Assembly (NCBI GenBank): GCA_016292785.1
Contig: JAEDFL010000023.1
Span: 1 to 31,163 of the forward strand
Direction of reading: 5' to 3'
Length of the DNA stretch: 31,163 bases
From: Clostridiaceae bacterium
GTDB taxonomy: Bacteria; Bacillota; Clostridia; Oscillospirales; Acutalibacteraceae
The first letter of the stretch is position 1; each line of letters opens with the position of its first letter. The notes under the pieces were generated by a model, which was given only the letters and a program-made list of their open reading frames with translations, ran no database searches and was not told the origin of the DNA. A program made the translations under genes and the position numbers. Shown one piece after another: positions 24,711 through 31,163 of the stretch.

Positions 24711-25583
24711 TTATTCGGTTTCTGCATCCTCTGCTGGAGTCTGCGGGGCTGCGCTGAAATATTTTTCACCGGGCTGAACGTCAACGCCTCTTAGCTCCAT
24801 AAGCTCGGAAAAAGTGACGAATTTATAGCCCTGATCCGCAAGCGCCGGAACAAGTCTTGCGACTGCGTCCGCAGTTGCGGGATAAAGATCGTGCATAAGG
24901 ATTATGCTTCCATCGTAAACATTGTCCATAACGGTCTCGAAATCTTTTTCGGCGTTTCTGTAATCCCAATCACGGGAATCAACGCTCCACATAACCATCG
25001 GCATACCGATATTTGCCTTGACCGTATCGTTTGTCGCTCCCTCGGGAGGTCTGATAATCTTAACCTTTTTGCCCGAGTGTTTTGATATTGCGTCGCAGGA
25101 CTTTCTTATCTCCTCCTGCATCTGATCAACAGAGAGGTTGGTGAGATTTGCGTGAGAAAAAGAATGTGAGCCTATCTCACAGCCCATATCGCTCGCTCTT
25201 TTTATAACGGATCCGTATGTATCGGCTCTGTCACCGACGACAAAGAAGGTTGCCTTACCGTTATATTTTTCAAAAGTATCAAGTATTTTGTTTGTAACAG
25301 GTGAATACGGACCGTCGTCAAAAGTAAAGCAGACGAGCTTATCTGTCGGTGAGGGCAGATCGTCACGATTTGTAGTCTTTTCGGCTTCGGTCGTTGCTTC
25401 GGTAGTTTTATTTTCGTTCGTTTCTTCGGTTACTGCGGCTTCGCTCGTCTCGCCCGGCTTTGTCGTCGTAAGAGAGTTGTGTCTCTCCCTCATCAGATGA
25501 CCGCTGAAGCCGTACACCGAAACGACAAGAATCGTCACGAACGCAACAAAGAATATCGCTTTCCCTATAAAATCTCTTTTCAT
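24711..25583 (-). CDS. Membrane-anchored polysaccharide deacetylase (NodB domain)
   Basis: 290 aa. One N-terminal membrane segment (about residues 9-29) is followed by a Thr/Glu-rich low-complexity linker (about 38-78), then a NodB domain. Motifs: TFDDGP with D89/D90, HSFSH with H140/H144 (metal), RPPEG at 178-182, DSRDW with D205, and LMHD with H231. These enzymes remove N-acetyl groups from peptidoglycan or other polysaccharides outside the cell. In most members the third motif is RPPYG; here the Tyr is Glu (E181). Its GGAGAT sits 13 nt before the ATG, longer than usual, so initiation may be weak. Confidence 0.9.
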   Translation of the reverse strand: MKRDFIGKAIFFVAFVTILVVSVYGFSGHLMRERHNSLTTTKPGETSEAAVTEETNENKTTEATTEAEKTTNRDDLPSPTDKLVCFTFDDGPYSPVTNKILDTFEKYNGKATFFVVGDRADTYGSVIKRASDMGCEIGSHSFSHANLTNLSVDQMQEEIRKSCDAISKHSGKKVKIIRPPEGATNDTVKANIGMPMVMWSVDSRDWDYRNAEKDFETVMDNVYDGSIILMHDLYPATADAVARLVPALADQGYKFVTFSELMELRGVDVQPGEKYFSAAPQTPAEDAETE

Positions 25584-25637
25584 GTTTATATTTTACATCT
25601 CCATGATAATTTTCGGCAAAATTTTCACCGTTATATT

Positions 25638-25666
25638 ATTATATCATCATTAAATAATATATTCAA
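25638..25666 (-). promoter_or_regulatory. Promoter with extended -10 for the deacetylase gene
   Basis: On the minus strand, TTGAAT (25666-25661), a 17-nt spacer, TATAAT (25643-25638) preceded by TGA. Confidence 0.75.
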
Positions 25667-25775
25667 TGTTATTTTTAAATATTGACACAAAGCTTATAAT
25701 TTTACGAATAATATAAATTTTTTTGTCTATTTTATCTTCTCAGATGAAATATAAGGAAAAATTTTAAAAAAGGGG

Positions 25776-25804
25776 TTGACAATTTCAATTCTATGCTTTA
25801 TAAT
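25776..25804 (+). promoter_or_regulatory. Consensus promoter for the tRNA-Met/tRNA-Glu unit
   Basis: TTGACA (25776-25781), a 17-nt spacer, TATAAT (25799-25804), both perfect; 33 nt before tRNA-Met. Confidence 0.9.
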
Positions 25805-25837
25805 TAGCAAGTCGCTTGAGCAAAGCGATGCAAATGT

Positions 25838-25914
25838 GGCGGCATAGCTCAGTTGGCTAGAGTACTCGGTTCATACCCGATTGGTCGTAGGTTCGAATCC
25901 CACTGCCGCTACCA
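25838..25914 (+). tRNA. tRNA-Met (CAU), elongator type
   Basis: 77 nt including an encoded CCA. Acceptor GGCGGCA/TGCCGCT (first pair G-U), D-stem GCTC/GAGT, anticodon loop TTCATAC, T-loop TTCGAAT. The sequence resembles Bacillus elongator tRNA-Met and lacks the mismatched first pair and three G-C pairs of initiators. Two mismatches are visible: C27-U43 at the end of the anticodon stem and A51-C63 in the T-stem. Confidence 0.93.
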
Positions 25915-25917
25915 TTT

Positions 25918-25992
25918 GGCCCGGTGGTCAAGAGGTTAAGACACCGCCCTTTCACGGCGGTAACACGAGTTCAATTCTCGTCCGGGTCACCA
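25918..25992 (+). tRNA. tRNA-Glu (UUC)
   Basis: 75 nt with encoded CCA, 3 nt after tRNA-Met. Acceptor GGCCCGG/CCGGGTC, anticodon loop CTTTCAC, all stems pair well. It closely matches known Firmicute tRNA-Glu. Confidence 0.97.
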
Positions 25993-26020
25993 AGTCGGGT
26001 TTTTCCCGACTTATTTTTTT
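25992..26020 (+). terminator. Terminator after the tRNA pair
   Basis: AAGTCGGG (25992-25999), loop TTTTT, CCCGACTT (26005-26012), then seven T (26014-26020). It starts on the last base of the tRNA-Glu CCA. The downstream YccF gene begins 20 nt later, so it may be expressed by read-through. Confidence 0.85.
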
Positions 26021-26040
26021 ATCTGAAAACAGGTGATAAA

Positions 26041-26400
26041 ATGAAGTTCTTGGGTAATGTTCTGTGGATTATCTGCGGAGGTCTTGCCGAGGCTCTCGGC
26101 TGGTTTGTTTACGGACTGCTCTTTTGCGTTACGATCGTCGGTATTCCGATCGGCAGACAGTGCTTCAAATTTGCGTCGCTGTCCCTCGCTCCGTTCGGAA
26201 AAGAAATCCGTTACGGCGGACACACGGCAAGCTTTATCGCCAATGTTATATGGATCCTCGTTTGCGGAATAGAGATGGCTTTTCTGAATGCGGTTCTCGG
26301 ATTGTTGCTTTGCATCACAATTATCGGAATCCCGTTTGGAAAGCAGTATTTTAAGCTTGCAAAGCTTTCGTTAATGCCTTTCGGCGCAGAGATAGTCTGA
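26041..26400 (+). CDS. YccF-domain small membrane protein
   Basis: 119 aa from ATG 26041, with AGGTGATA just upstream. A longer frame beginning at 25924 would run through tRNA-Glu and is rejected. The protein is an internal duplication: each half has a hydrophobic membrane segment then an amphipathic motif, VGIPIGRQCFKFASLSLAPFG and IGIPFGKQYFKLAKLSLMPFG. That pattern is characteristic of the YccF family, small membrane proteins of unknown function. There is no obvious promoter of its own; it lies 20 nt after the tRNA terminator and 26 nt before the GH43-like gene. Confidence 0.85.
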   Translation: MKFLGNVLWIICGGLAEALGWFVYGLLFCVTIVGIPIGRQCFKFASLSLAPFGKEIRYGGHTASFIANVIWILVCGIEMAFLNAVLGLLLCITIIGIPFGKQYFKLAKLSLMPFGAEIV

Positions 26401-26426
26401 TTTATTCATTCGGGAGGGTTACTGCC

Positions 26427-27479
26427 ATGAAAAAATTTATGTCAATGCTTTTATCGGTCGTTACACTTGTTTCCGGCTTGTCTGTTGCCGCCTGCGCTCA
26501 AGGCGAAACTAAGCCGACCGCCCAGGTCAGCATCCGTGACCCCTTTGTCCTGACATATGACGGAAAATATTATATGTACGGCACAGGTGCGGCTAACAAC
26601 GGCTACGGCTGTTACGTCAGCGAAGATCTTGAAAACTGGTCGGGACCTTACACGGTTTTTTCGGCTGACAGCGATCCCGATTTTGACGGTATCGGCGACT
26701 ATTGGGCACCCGAATGTCATTATTACAAAGGAAGCTTTTATCTCTTTGCAACATACAGGTCAAAGGACACCGAGTTCCGAGGAACAGGCATTTTCAAGGC
26801 CGACAATCCGCTCGGTCCGTTTGAGCTGATCTCTAACGGTCACGTTACGCCGAAATACCGTGACTGCATCGACGGAACACTTTATGTTGACGAGGACGGT
26901 CAGCCGTGGATCGTCTATGTAAACGAATGGACAACCAACGACGACGGTATCGGTGAAATGGCAGCCTCAAAGCTTACCGAGGATCTTTCTCAGCGAGTCG
27001 GTGTTCCAAAGGTGCTTTTTGCGGCAAACAACCATGTCTGGACGGACGAGCATGTCACGGACGGCCCCTTCCTCTACAAGACAAAGGACGGCAGACTTAT
27101 TATGCTCTGGTCAAATGTCAGCGATAAGGGATATGCCGTGGGAATTGCATGGTCAGACAACAACAAAGTTGACGGAAACTGGTATCATCAGCCTGTCGCT
27201 CTTTATCAGAAAGGAATTTATTATGAATATAACGGCGGTCACGCAATGCTTTTCGAGGATCTGAACGGTCAGCTCACCATGGCTCTTCACTCCCCCAACG
27301 GAAGCACTCCGGAGCGTCCGACTACGGCCGTGTTCATTCCTGTAAAAGATACGGGTGACACCGTTGTAATTAAATCCGATTTCGGATTTTTCAAGAATAT
27401 TCTATACTTTTTCAGAAGATTTTTCCTTTTCATTTATTACAAGTTTTCGCATATCATCACAAGGATAATCAGCCTGTAA
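26427..27479 (+). CDS. Predicted GH43-family glycosidase lipoprotein
   Basis: 350 aa. Signal peptide with lipobox LSVAAC, so C23 would be lipidated and the enzyme held on the outer membrane face. The five-bladed propeller of GH43 is recognisable: RDPF with the base D38, DYWAPECHYYKG, the modulating Asp D149 in DCIDGTLY, and VTDGPFLYKTKDG. GH43 enzymes usually cleave arabinose or xylose linkages. At the position where many members have Glu-Gly-Pro, the general acid, this one has Asp (D212). The last 30 residues form an aromatic, basic tail (FFKNILYFFRRFFLFIYY) that looks membrane-binding. RBS GGGAGGG precedes the ATG. Substrate is unknown. Confidence 0.82.
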   Translation: MKKFMSMLLSVVTLVSGLSVAACAQGETKPTAQVSIRDPFVLTYDGKYYMYGTGAANNGYGCYVSEDLENWSGPYTVFSADSDPDFDGIGDYWAPECHYYKGSFYLFATYRSKDTEFRGTGIFKADNPLGPFELISNGHVTPKYRDCIDGTLYVDEDGQPWIVYVNEWTTNDDGIGEMAASKLTEDLSQRVGVPKVLFAANNHVWTDEHVTDGPFLYKTKDGRLIMLWSNVSDKGYAVGIAWSDNNKVDGNWYHQPVALYQKGIYYEYNGGHAMLFEDLNGQLTMALHSPNGSTPERPTTAVFIPVKDTGDTVVIKSDFGFFKNILYFFRRFFLFIYYKFSHIITRIISL

Positions 27480-27491
27480 AATACAACTTTT

Positions 27492-27522
27492 ATCGCCCGA
27501 TTTTTCGGGCGATTTGATTTTT
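27492..27522 (+). terminator. Terminator after the GH43-like gene
   Basis: ATCGCCCGA (27492-27500), loop TTTT, TCGGGCGAT (27505-27513), then a T-rich tail. Confidence 0.85.
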
Positions 27523-27527
27523 ACTGC

Positions 27528-27555
27528 TTGCAAAAAAATAAATATACTGTATAAT
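27528..27555 (+). promoter_or_regulatory. Promoter for the ADP-ribosylglycohydrolase gene
   Basis: TTGCAA (27528-27533), a 16-nt spacer, TATAAT (27550-27555). Confidence 0.7.
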
Positions 27556-27573
27556 GTTTTTTGAGGTGATACC

Positions 27574-28926
27574 ATGACCGTTAAACCTGATTATGAAAAA
27601 ATACATGATTGGAAATTCTATGCAAGTGATATTCTCGTCGAATACGAGCAGTCGGTTGACGAGGGACTTGATATTGAAAGTTACAAAGACCTTTTCGAGG
27701 CTGTCTCAAAGCTCCCGAAAGACGAAATAAAGAAAGATCTCGGAGATGTAATTTACAAAATCATCAGCAACGCAAAGCAAAAGGGAAATTATCCTTTCAA
27801 CGAGCCGTCGGAGCTTGAGGCTATCCGTGCTCTCAGAAAACCCCACCCCCTTTGCGGCGAGGTTGACAAAGCAAAGCTCAAGGATAAAATCTACGGTGCG
27901 TGGCTCGGAAGAGTCTGCGGCTGTTTTCTCGGCAAGCCGATCGAGGGAGTCCGTTCCGAGGAGCTGATCCCATTTCTTAAAGAAACAGGCAATTATCCTA
28001 TGTCACGGTACATTTTACGTTCCGACATCAAGGACGGAATGTGTGACAAATATAATTTTGATTTTGCTAACGAAAATAAAATTTATGCCGATGAAGCCGC
28101 CTGTATGCCGTTTGACGACGACACGAACTACACCGTCCTCGCTCAGATAATCCGTGAGAAATACGGCAAGGATTTCGCTCCGCTCGATGTCATAACCGCA
28201 TGGTCGGACTATCAGCCCGAATACGCCTACTGCACGGCAGAGAGGGTTGCTTTCCGCAACTTTGTAAACGGCTTCACTCCGCCTCGGTCTGCCTTGTATC
28301 AAAATCCGTACAGGGAGTGGATCGGCGCTCAGATCAGGGGCGATTACTGGGGATACATCAATCCGGGCAATCCCGAGCTTGCCGCAGAAATGGCTTGGAG
28401 AGACGCTTCGATTTCCCACGTCAAAAACGGAATTTACGGCGAAATGTTTGTTGCCGCAATGATCGCATCCGCCGCTGTCACAAGCGATACCGAGGAAATA
28501 ATTCTTTGCGGACTTGCTCAGATCCCCTGCACATCAAGGCTTTACAGGGATATTACGGATATCCTCGAAAAATTCAAAAGCGGCGTTTCCCGGCAGGATG
28601 CCTTTGATTATATACACACCCGATTTGACGAGCATACGGGACACGGCTGGTGCCACACAATTTCAAATGCGATGATAGTTGCCGCCTCCCTGCTTTACGG
28701 CAAGGGGGACTTCGGAAAGTCGATATGTATGGCTGTTCAGACGGCATTTGACACAGACTGCAACGGCGCGACAGTCGGCTCAATACTCGGTATGGCGAAC
28801 GGGGCGAAAGCTATTCCCGAAAGCTGGAGCAAGCCGCTCAACGACAGCCTTGAAACGACAATCTTCAATGTCGGAACGGTCAGAATATCCGATATGGCGG
28901 AAAAGACAATGGCGCATATCGGCTGA
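27574..28926 (+). CDS. ADP-ribosylglycohydrolase family protein
   Basis: 450 aa. Residues about 100-440 form the all-helical ADPRH fold: KIYGAWLGRVCGCFLGKPIEG, the metal-binding acidic cluster DDDT at 181-184, and FDTDCNGATVGSILG, where D393, D395 and T400 would bind the second metal. The family removes ADP-ribose from proteins or small molecules, and some members act on other nucleosides or on O-acetyl-ADP-ribose. A helical N-terminal extension of about 100 residues precedes the core and is not part of the usual domain. The RBS is GAGGTGAT, and the gene has its own promoter. No ADP-ribosyltransferase or toxin gene is adjacent, so its partner reaction cannot be inferred. Confidence 0.85.
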   Translation: MTVKPDYEKIHDWKFYASDILVEYEQSVDEGLDIESYKDLFEAVSKLPKDEIKKDLGDVIYKIISNAKQKGNYPFNEPSELEAIRALRKPHPLCGEVDKAKLKDKIYGAWLGRVCGCFLGKPIEGVRSEELIPFLKETGNYPMSRYILRSDIKDGMCDKYNFDFANENKIYADEAACMPFDDDTNYTVLAQIIREKYGKDFAPLDVITAWSDYQPEYAYCTAERVAFRNFVNGFTPPRSALYQNPYREWIGAQIRGDYWGYINPGNPELAAEMAWRDASISHVKNGIYGEMFVAAMIASAAVTSDTEEIILCGLAQIPCTSRLYRDITDILEKFKSGVSRQDAFDYIHTRFDEHTGHGWCHTISNAMIVAASLLYGKGDFGKSICMAVQTAFDTDCNGATVGSILGMANGAKAIPESWSKPLNDSLETTIFNVGTVRISDMAEKTMAHIG

Positions 28927-28985
28927 CAAACAAGCGCAAAAGCTCCGCACCTTGTAAATAAATATCTGAAATATCGAAAAAAATG

Positions 28986-29014
28986 TTGCTTTGACGGTTA
29001 TTATATGATATTAT
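28986..29014 (+). promoter_or_regulatory. Promoter with extended -10 for the PutP-like symporter
   Basis: TTGCTT (28986-28991), a 17-nt spacer, TATTAT (29009-29014) preceded by TGA. A second TTGACG at 28991 is too close (12 nt) to use. Confidence 0.6.
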
Positions 29015-29051
29015 TAGAAAATCAAAAAGGGTTTTTGAAAGGAAGGGTTAA

Positions 29052-30620
29052 ATGGACGGCAAATTACAAATTTTGTTGGCTATGGCGGGATATATGCTAA
29101 TCGTTATTGCGATCGGCTTATTTTTCGCAAAAAAATCACAGGCAAATTCCGAAAACTATTTCTTGGGCGGACGCTCTCTCGGACCTTGGGTTGCGGCAAT
29201 GAGCGCCGAAGCCTCCGATATGAGCGGCTGGCTTCTCATGGGCTTGCCCGGCGTTGCTTACTGGTGCGGAATCGCAGACGCCGCTTGGACGGCTATCGGT
29301 CTCGCAATCGGTACATATGTAAACTGGCTGATCGTTTCAAAAAGGCTCAGGGCATATTCAATCGTTTCGGGCGACTCGATCACGGTTCCCGATTTTCTCA
29401 GCAACCGCTATCACGAAAAGAAAAAGGTTATTCTCGGTATTTCCGCAGTATTCATTCTGATCTTTTTCACAATCTATGCGGCAAGCTGTTTTGTTACCTG
29501 CGGCAAGCTGTTTTCGGGATTGTTCGGCTATTCTTACCACTCGATGATGCTTGTCGGTGCGGCTTTCGTTCTTGTCTACACGATCCTCGGCGGTTTCCTT
29601 GCCGAGAGTGCCTCCGACTTTATGCAGGCTGTCGTTATGATTTGCGCCCTTGTCGGCGTGCTTGTCTGCGGCACGCTTCATGCAGGCGGAATTGATGCGG
29701 TCATTGAAAACGCAAGAAACATTCCCGGATATTTTTCGCTTACAAGCATCGCTTCTCCGCTCACCGATGCTGACGGAGTTCAGCAGGCGGCAAACGGCGC
29801 TCCCCTTTTCGGCGAAGCTTCAAAGTACGGTTTCCTCACGATAATTTCAACTCTTTCATGGGGACTCGGTTACTTCGGCGTTCCTCAGGTTCTCCTGAGA
29901 TTTATGGCTATCAGAAAAACCTCCGAGCTTAAAAGATCCCGCCGTATTGCAACTGTTTGGGTTTTGATCTCCCTGACATCCGCTGTATTTATCGGTGTTA
30001 TCGGCAGAGCTATTCTCCCGACAGACGCAGCTCTTGCCACTCAGAGCGGAGCCGAAAACGTATTCGCACATCTTTCTCAGCTTCTTTTCCACCCTGTTAT
30101 TGCAGGTGTTATAATGGCAGGTATTCTTGCCGCCACCATCAGCTCGTCTGACTCCTATCTTCTTATTGCGGCATCGGCTGTTTCCAAGAACATCTTCGAG
30201 GGTATTGTCAAGAAGAATGCATCAGACAAGCAGGTTATGCACGTTTCAAGAATTGTGCTTATCCTTATCACTCTTGTCGGAATGGGCATCGCATGGAACG
30301 AAAAGAGCGTCATTTTCGAGATTGTTTCTTTCGCATGGTCGGGCTTCGGCGCAACCTTCGGACCGATCGTTCTGTTCTCCCTGTTCTGGAAGCGTACAAA
30401 CAGAGCCGGTGCAATCGCAGGTATGCTTTCGGGCGGAGCAATGGTATTTATCTGGAAGCTCCTCCTCAAGCCTATGGGCGGAGTATTCGGAATTTACGAG
30501 CTTCTCCCCGCTTTCCTTGTCTCCTGCATATTCATTGTAGTTGTCTCCCTCTGCACGGCAAAACCGTCGGCAGAGATGGACGAGGAATTTGAAAAGGCTC
30601 GCACATACACTGAGGCATAA
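29052..30620 (+). CDS. putP: Sodium/solute symporter, PutP-like (SSS family)
   Basis: 522 aa, about 13 membrane segments. The SSS family signature is clear: ENYFLGGRSLGPWVAAMSAEASDMSGWLLMGLPG near the N-terminus, as in sodium/proline symporters, and ATISSSDSYLLIAASA in the middle. PutP imports proline with sodium; close relatives take up other solutes, and no proline-catabolism gene is near. The RBS is GGAAGG before the ATG at 29052. It is a single-gene unit with its own promoter and terminator. Confidence 0.9.
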   Translation: MDGKLQILLAMAGYMLIVIAIGLFFAKKSQANSENYFLGGRSLGPWVAAMSAEASDMSGWLLMGLPGVAYWCGIADAAWTAIGLAIGTYVNWLIVSKRLRAYSIVSGDSITVPDFLSNRYHEKKKVILGISAVFILIFFTIYAASCFVTCGKLFSGLFGYSYHSMMLVGAAFVLVYTILGGFLAESASDFMQAVVMICALVGVLVCGTLHAGGIDAVIENARNIPGYFSLTSIASPLTDADGVQQAANGAPLFGEASKYGFLTIISTLSWGLGYFGVPQVLLRFMAIRKTSELKRSRRIATVWVLISLTSAVFIGVIGRAILPTDAALATQSGAENVFAHLSQLLFHPVIAGVIMAGILAATISSSDSYLLIAASAVSKNIFEGIVKKNASDKQVMHVSRIVLILITLVGMGIAWNEKSVIFEIVSFAWSGFGATFGPIVLFSLFWKRTNRAGAIAGMLSGGAMVFIWKLLLKPMGGVFGIYELLPAFLVSCIFIVVVSLCTAKPSAEMDEEFEKARTYTEA

Positions 30621-30636
30621 TTTCCGCACACAATTT

Positions 30637-30675
30637 AAAAAGAACCGTTTCTGTTTGCAGTTACGGTTCTTTTTT
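30637..30675 (+). terminator. Terminator after the PutP-like gene
   Basis: AAAAAGAACCGT (30637-30648) and ACGGTTCTTTTT (30663-30674), with an inner CTG/CAG pair, then T. A strong Rho-independent terminator. Confidence 0.85.
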
Positions 30676-30869
30676 GATGTTTAATTTGCGGTCATTCGTC
30701 GTCTGAAAAGTTTGTTCCGCATATCTGTAATTACAACGAAGTAAATCCCGTCAGGCTGACTTACAACAGGAATTATTACTATTGCTATTTAAAGATCGCT
30801 TTCTGTTTTATCAGCAAATCATAAAATAAAAAAGTTCAAAAATAAAATTATAAAAATATCAAAAAAACG
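30676..30869. other. AT-rich intergenic stretch with no supported gene
   Basis: The gap between the PutP-like stop and tRNA-Leu is 311 nt. Apart from the terminator and promoter listed separately, this middle part holds only AT-rich sequence. No frame has a ribosome binding site with a credible start. The first part (about 30688-30800) is less AT-rich and could be a decayed gene fragment, but I cannot identify it. Confidence 0.6.
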
Positions 30870-30921
30870 TTGACAAACTCTGCCTTATCTGATATAATAC
30901 AGAACGTTCCGTAAAGGAACG
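30870..30921 (+). promoter_or_regulatory. Consensus promoter and leader hairpin for tRNA-Leu
   Basis: TTGACA (30870-30875), a 17-nt spacer, TATAAT (30893-30898) with TGA before it. At the expected start of the transcript lies a hairpin, CGTTCC (30905-30910), loop GTAAA, GGAACG (30916-30921). Confidence 0.85.
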
Positions 30922-30931
30922 ACAACTGAAT

Positions 30932-31015
30932 GCGAGAGTGGCGGAATCGGCAGACGCGCACGTTTGAGGGGCGTGTGGTAATCCCGTACGGGTTCAAGTC
31001 CCGTCTCTCGCACCA
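30932..31015 (+). tRNA. tRNA-Leu (GAG)
   Basis: 84 nt with encoded CCA and a long variable arm. Acceptor GCGAGAG/CTCTCGC, anticodon stem CACGT/GCGTG around loop TTGAGGG (anticodon GAG), T-stem ACGGG/CCCGT. Confidence 0.96.
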
Positions 31016-31052
31016 AAACAAGAAGAGTCGCAACAGCGGCTCTTTTTGTTTT
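31015..31052 (+). terminator. Terminator after tRNA-Leu
   Basis: A 17-bp stem (31015-31031 with 31036-31052, loop AACA) paired throughout if two wobbles are allowed, with TTTTT inside the right arm and TTTT at the end. Confidence 0.8.
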
Positions 31053-31064
31053 GCGGTATAATCA

Positions 31065-31163
31065 GGACGGGACTTGAACAGGAGGGAGCAAACGAAGTTT
31101 GCGGAAGAAAACAGTCCGGTGGACTGTTTTCGCCGACGTGGGCGTGTAGCTGCGACAGCAGCG
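31065..31163. repeat. Tract of short perfect hairpins, possibly a repeat element (runs off the window)
   Basis: ACGGGACTTGAAC (31067-31079) is an exact reverse complement of 30992-31004 in the T-arm of tRNA-Leu. Then, in order: GCAAAC/GTTTGC (31088-31102), AAAACAGTCC/GGACTGTTTT (31108-31130), CGCC/GGCG (31131-31144) and GCTGC/GCAGC (31049-31062 shifted to 31149-31162). The tract continues beyond the window edge. It carries no supported gene, though one frame is open to the end. I do not know its identity. Confidence 0.5.

Noticed and set aside
25682..25717. Second promoter upstream of the tRNA unit (TTGACA at 25682)
   Set aside because: The nearest TATAAT is only 7 nt away and the next candidate -10 is at 19-24 nt, so no acceptable spacing exists.
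25924..26040. N-terminal extension of the YccF gene
   Set aside because: It lies inside tRNA-Glu and its terminator; the ATG at 26041 has a proper ribosome binding site.
30848..31033. Minus-strand frame across tRNA-Leu giving a sequence like RRDLNPYGITTRPSNVRVCR
   Set aside because: This is the well-known false protein produced by reading a tRNA-Leu gene backwards; it has no separate start signal.
1..31163. CRISPR array, insertion sequence, integrase or phage genes
   Set aside because: No direct-repeat array, transposase or phage-like protein was seen anywhere.

Overview
The window reads as chromosomal DNA of a Gram-positive Clostridia bacterium, most likely a gut Oscillospiraceae/Ruminococcus-like Firmicute. 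Reasons: moderate GC with AT-rich intergenic gaps, strong GGAGG-type ribosome binding sites, many extended -10 sigma-A promoters, a uvrB-uvrA operon, a polysaccharide deacetylase and a CwlD-like amidase, elongator tRNA-Met and tRNA-Glu that resemble Bacillus/Clostridium forms, and a plant-glycan and sugar-salvage gene complement. This lineage call is inference; no rRNA or other marker gene is present. No insertion sequence, integrase, prophage or CRISPR array was found.

Layout. 1-1121: 3' end of a large coiled-coil-rich protein. 1278-2648: secreted PHP-domain metallohydrolase. 2790-5792: GH2 beta-galactosidase, running head-on into a cell-wall amidase (6438-5755) with 38 nt of coding overlap. 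6534-8834: metallophosphoesterase plus an EIIC-like membrane protein, probably an operon. 9186-11998: rhamnose unit, a GPH-type symporter followed by L-rhamnose isomerase. 16826-12049: uvrB-uvrA on the minus strand with TAATG coupling. 17056-18498: a 480-aa HTH protein of unknown role. 20117-18565: PlsC-like acyltransferase with a zinc ribbon, followed by its own acyl carrier protein. 22002-20223: minus-strand genes for an ArsC/Spx-like protein, a small membrane-anchored protein with an excisionase-like motif, a 96-aa unknown and an RluA-type pseudouridine synthase. 22072-23415: CCA-adding enzyme. 25583-23434: polysaccharide deacetylase and glyA. 25838-25992: tRNA-Met and tRNA-Glu. 26041-27479: YccF membrane protein and a GH43-like lipoprotein. 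27574-28926: ADP-ribosylglycohydrolase family protein. 29052-30620: PutP-like sodium/solute symporter. 30932-31015: tRNA-Leu(GAG), followed by an unexplained run of short perfect hairpins at the window end.

How the parts fit. The GH2, GH43, GPH symporter and RhaA genes point to use of galactosides, arabinose-containing glycans and rhamnose (inferred from family membership). The amidase and deacetylase act on the envelope. uvrBA, glyA, cca, rluA and the tRNAs are housekeeping. The least explained parts are the acyltransferase/ACP pair, the Cys-containing HTH protein with an inverted repeat at its promoter, the long hairpin and palindrome upstream of the rhamnose unit, and the multi-hairpin tract at 31065-31163, which starts with an inverted copy of the tRNA-Leu T-arm. 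Nothing here clearly forms a new defence or mobile system. Two convergent gene pairs carry a candidate terminator for one gene inside the coding sequence of its neighbour.
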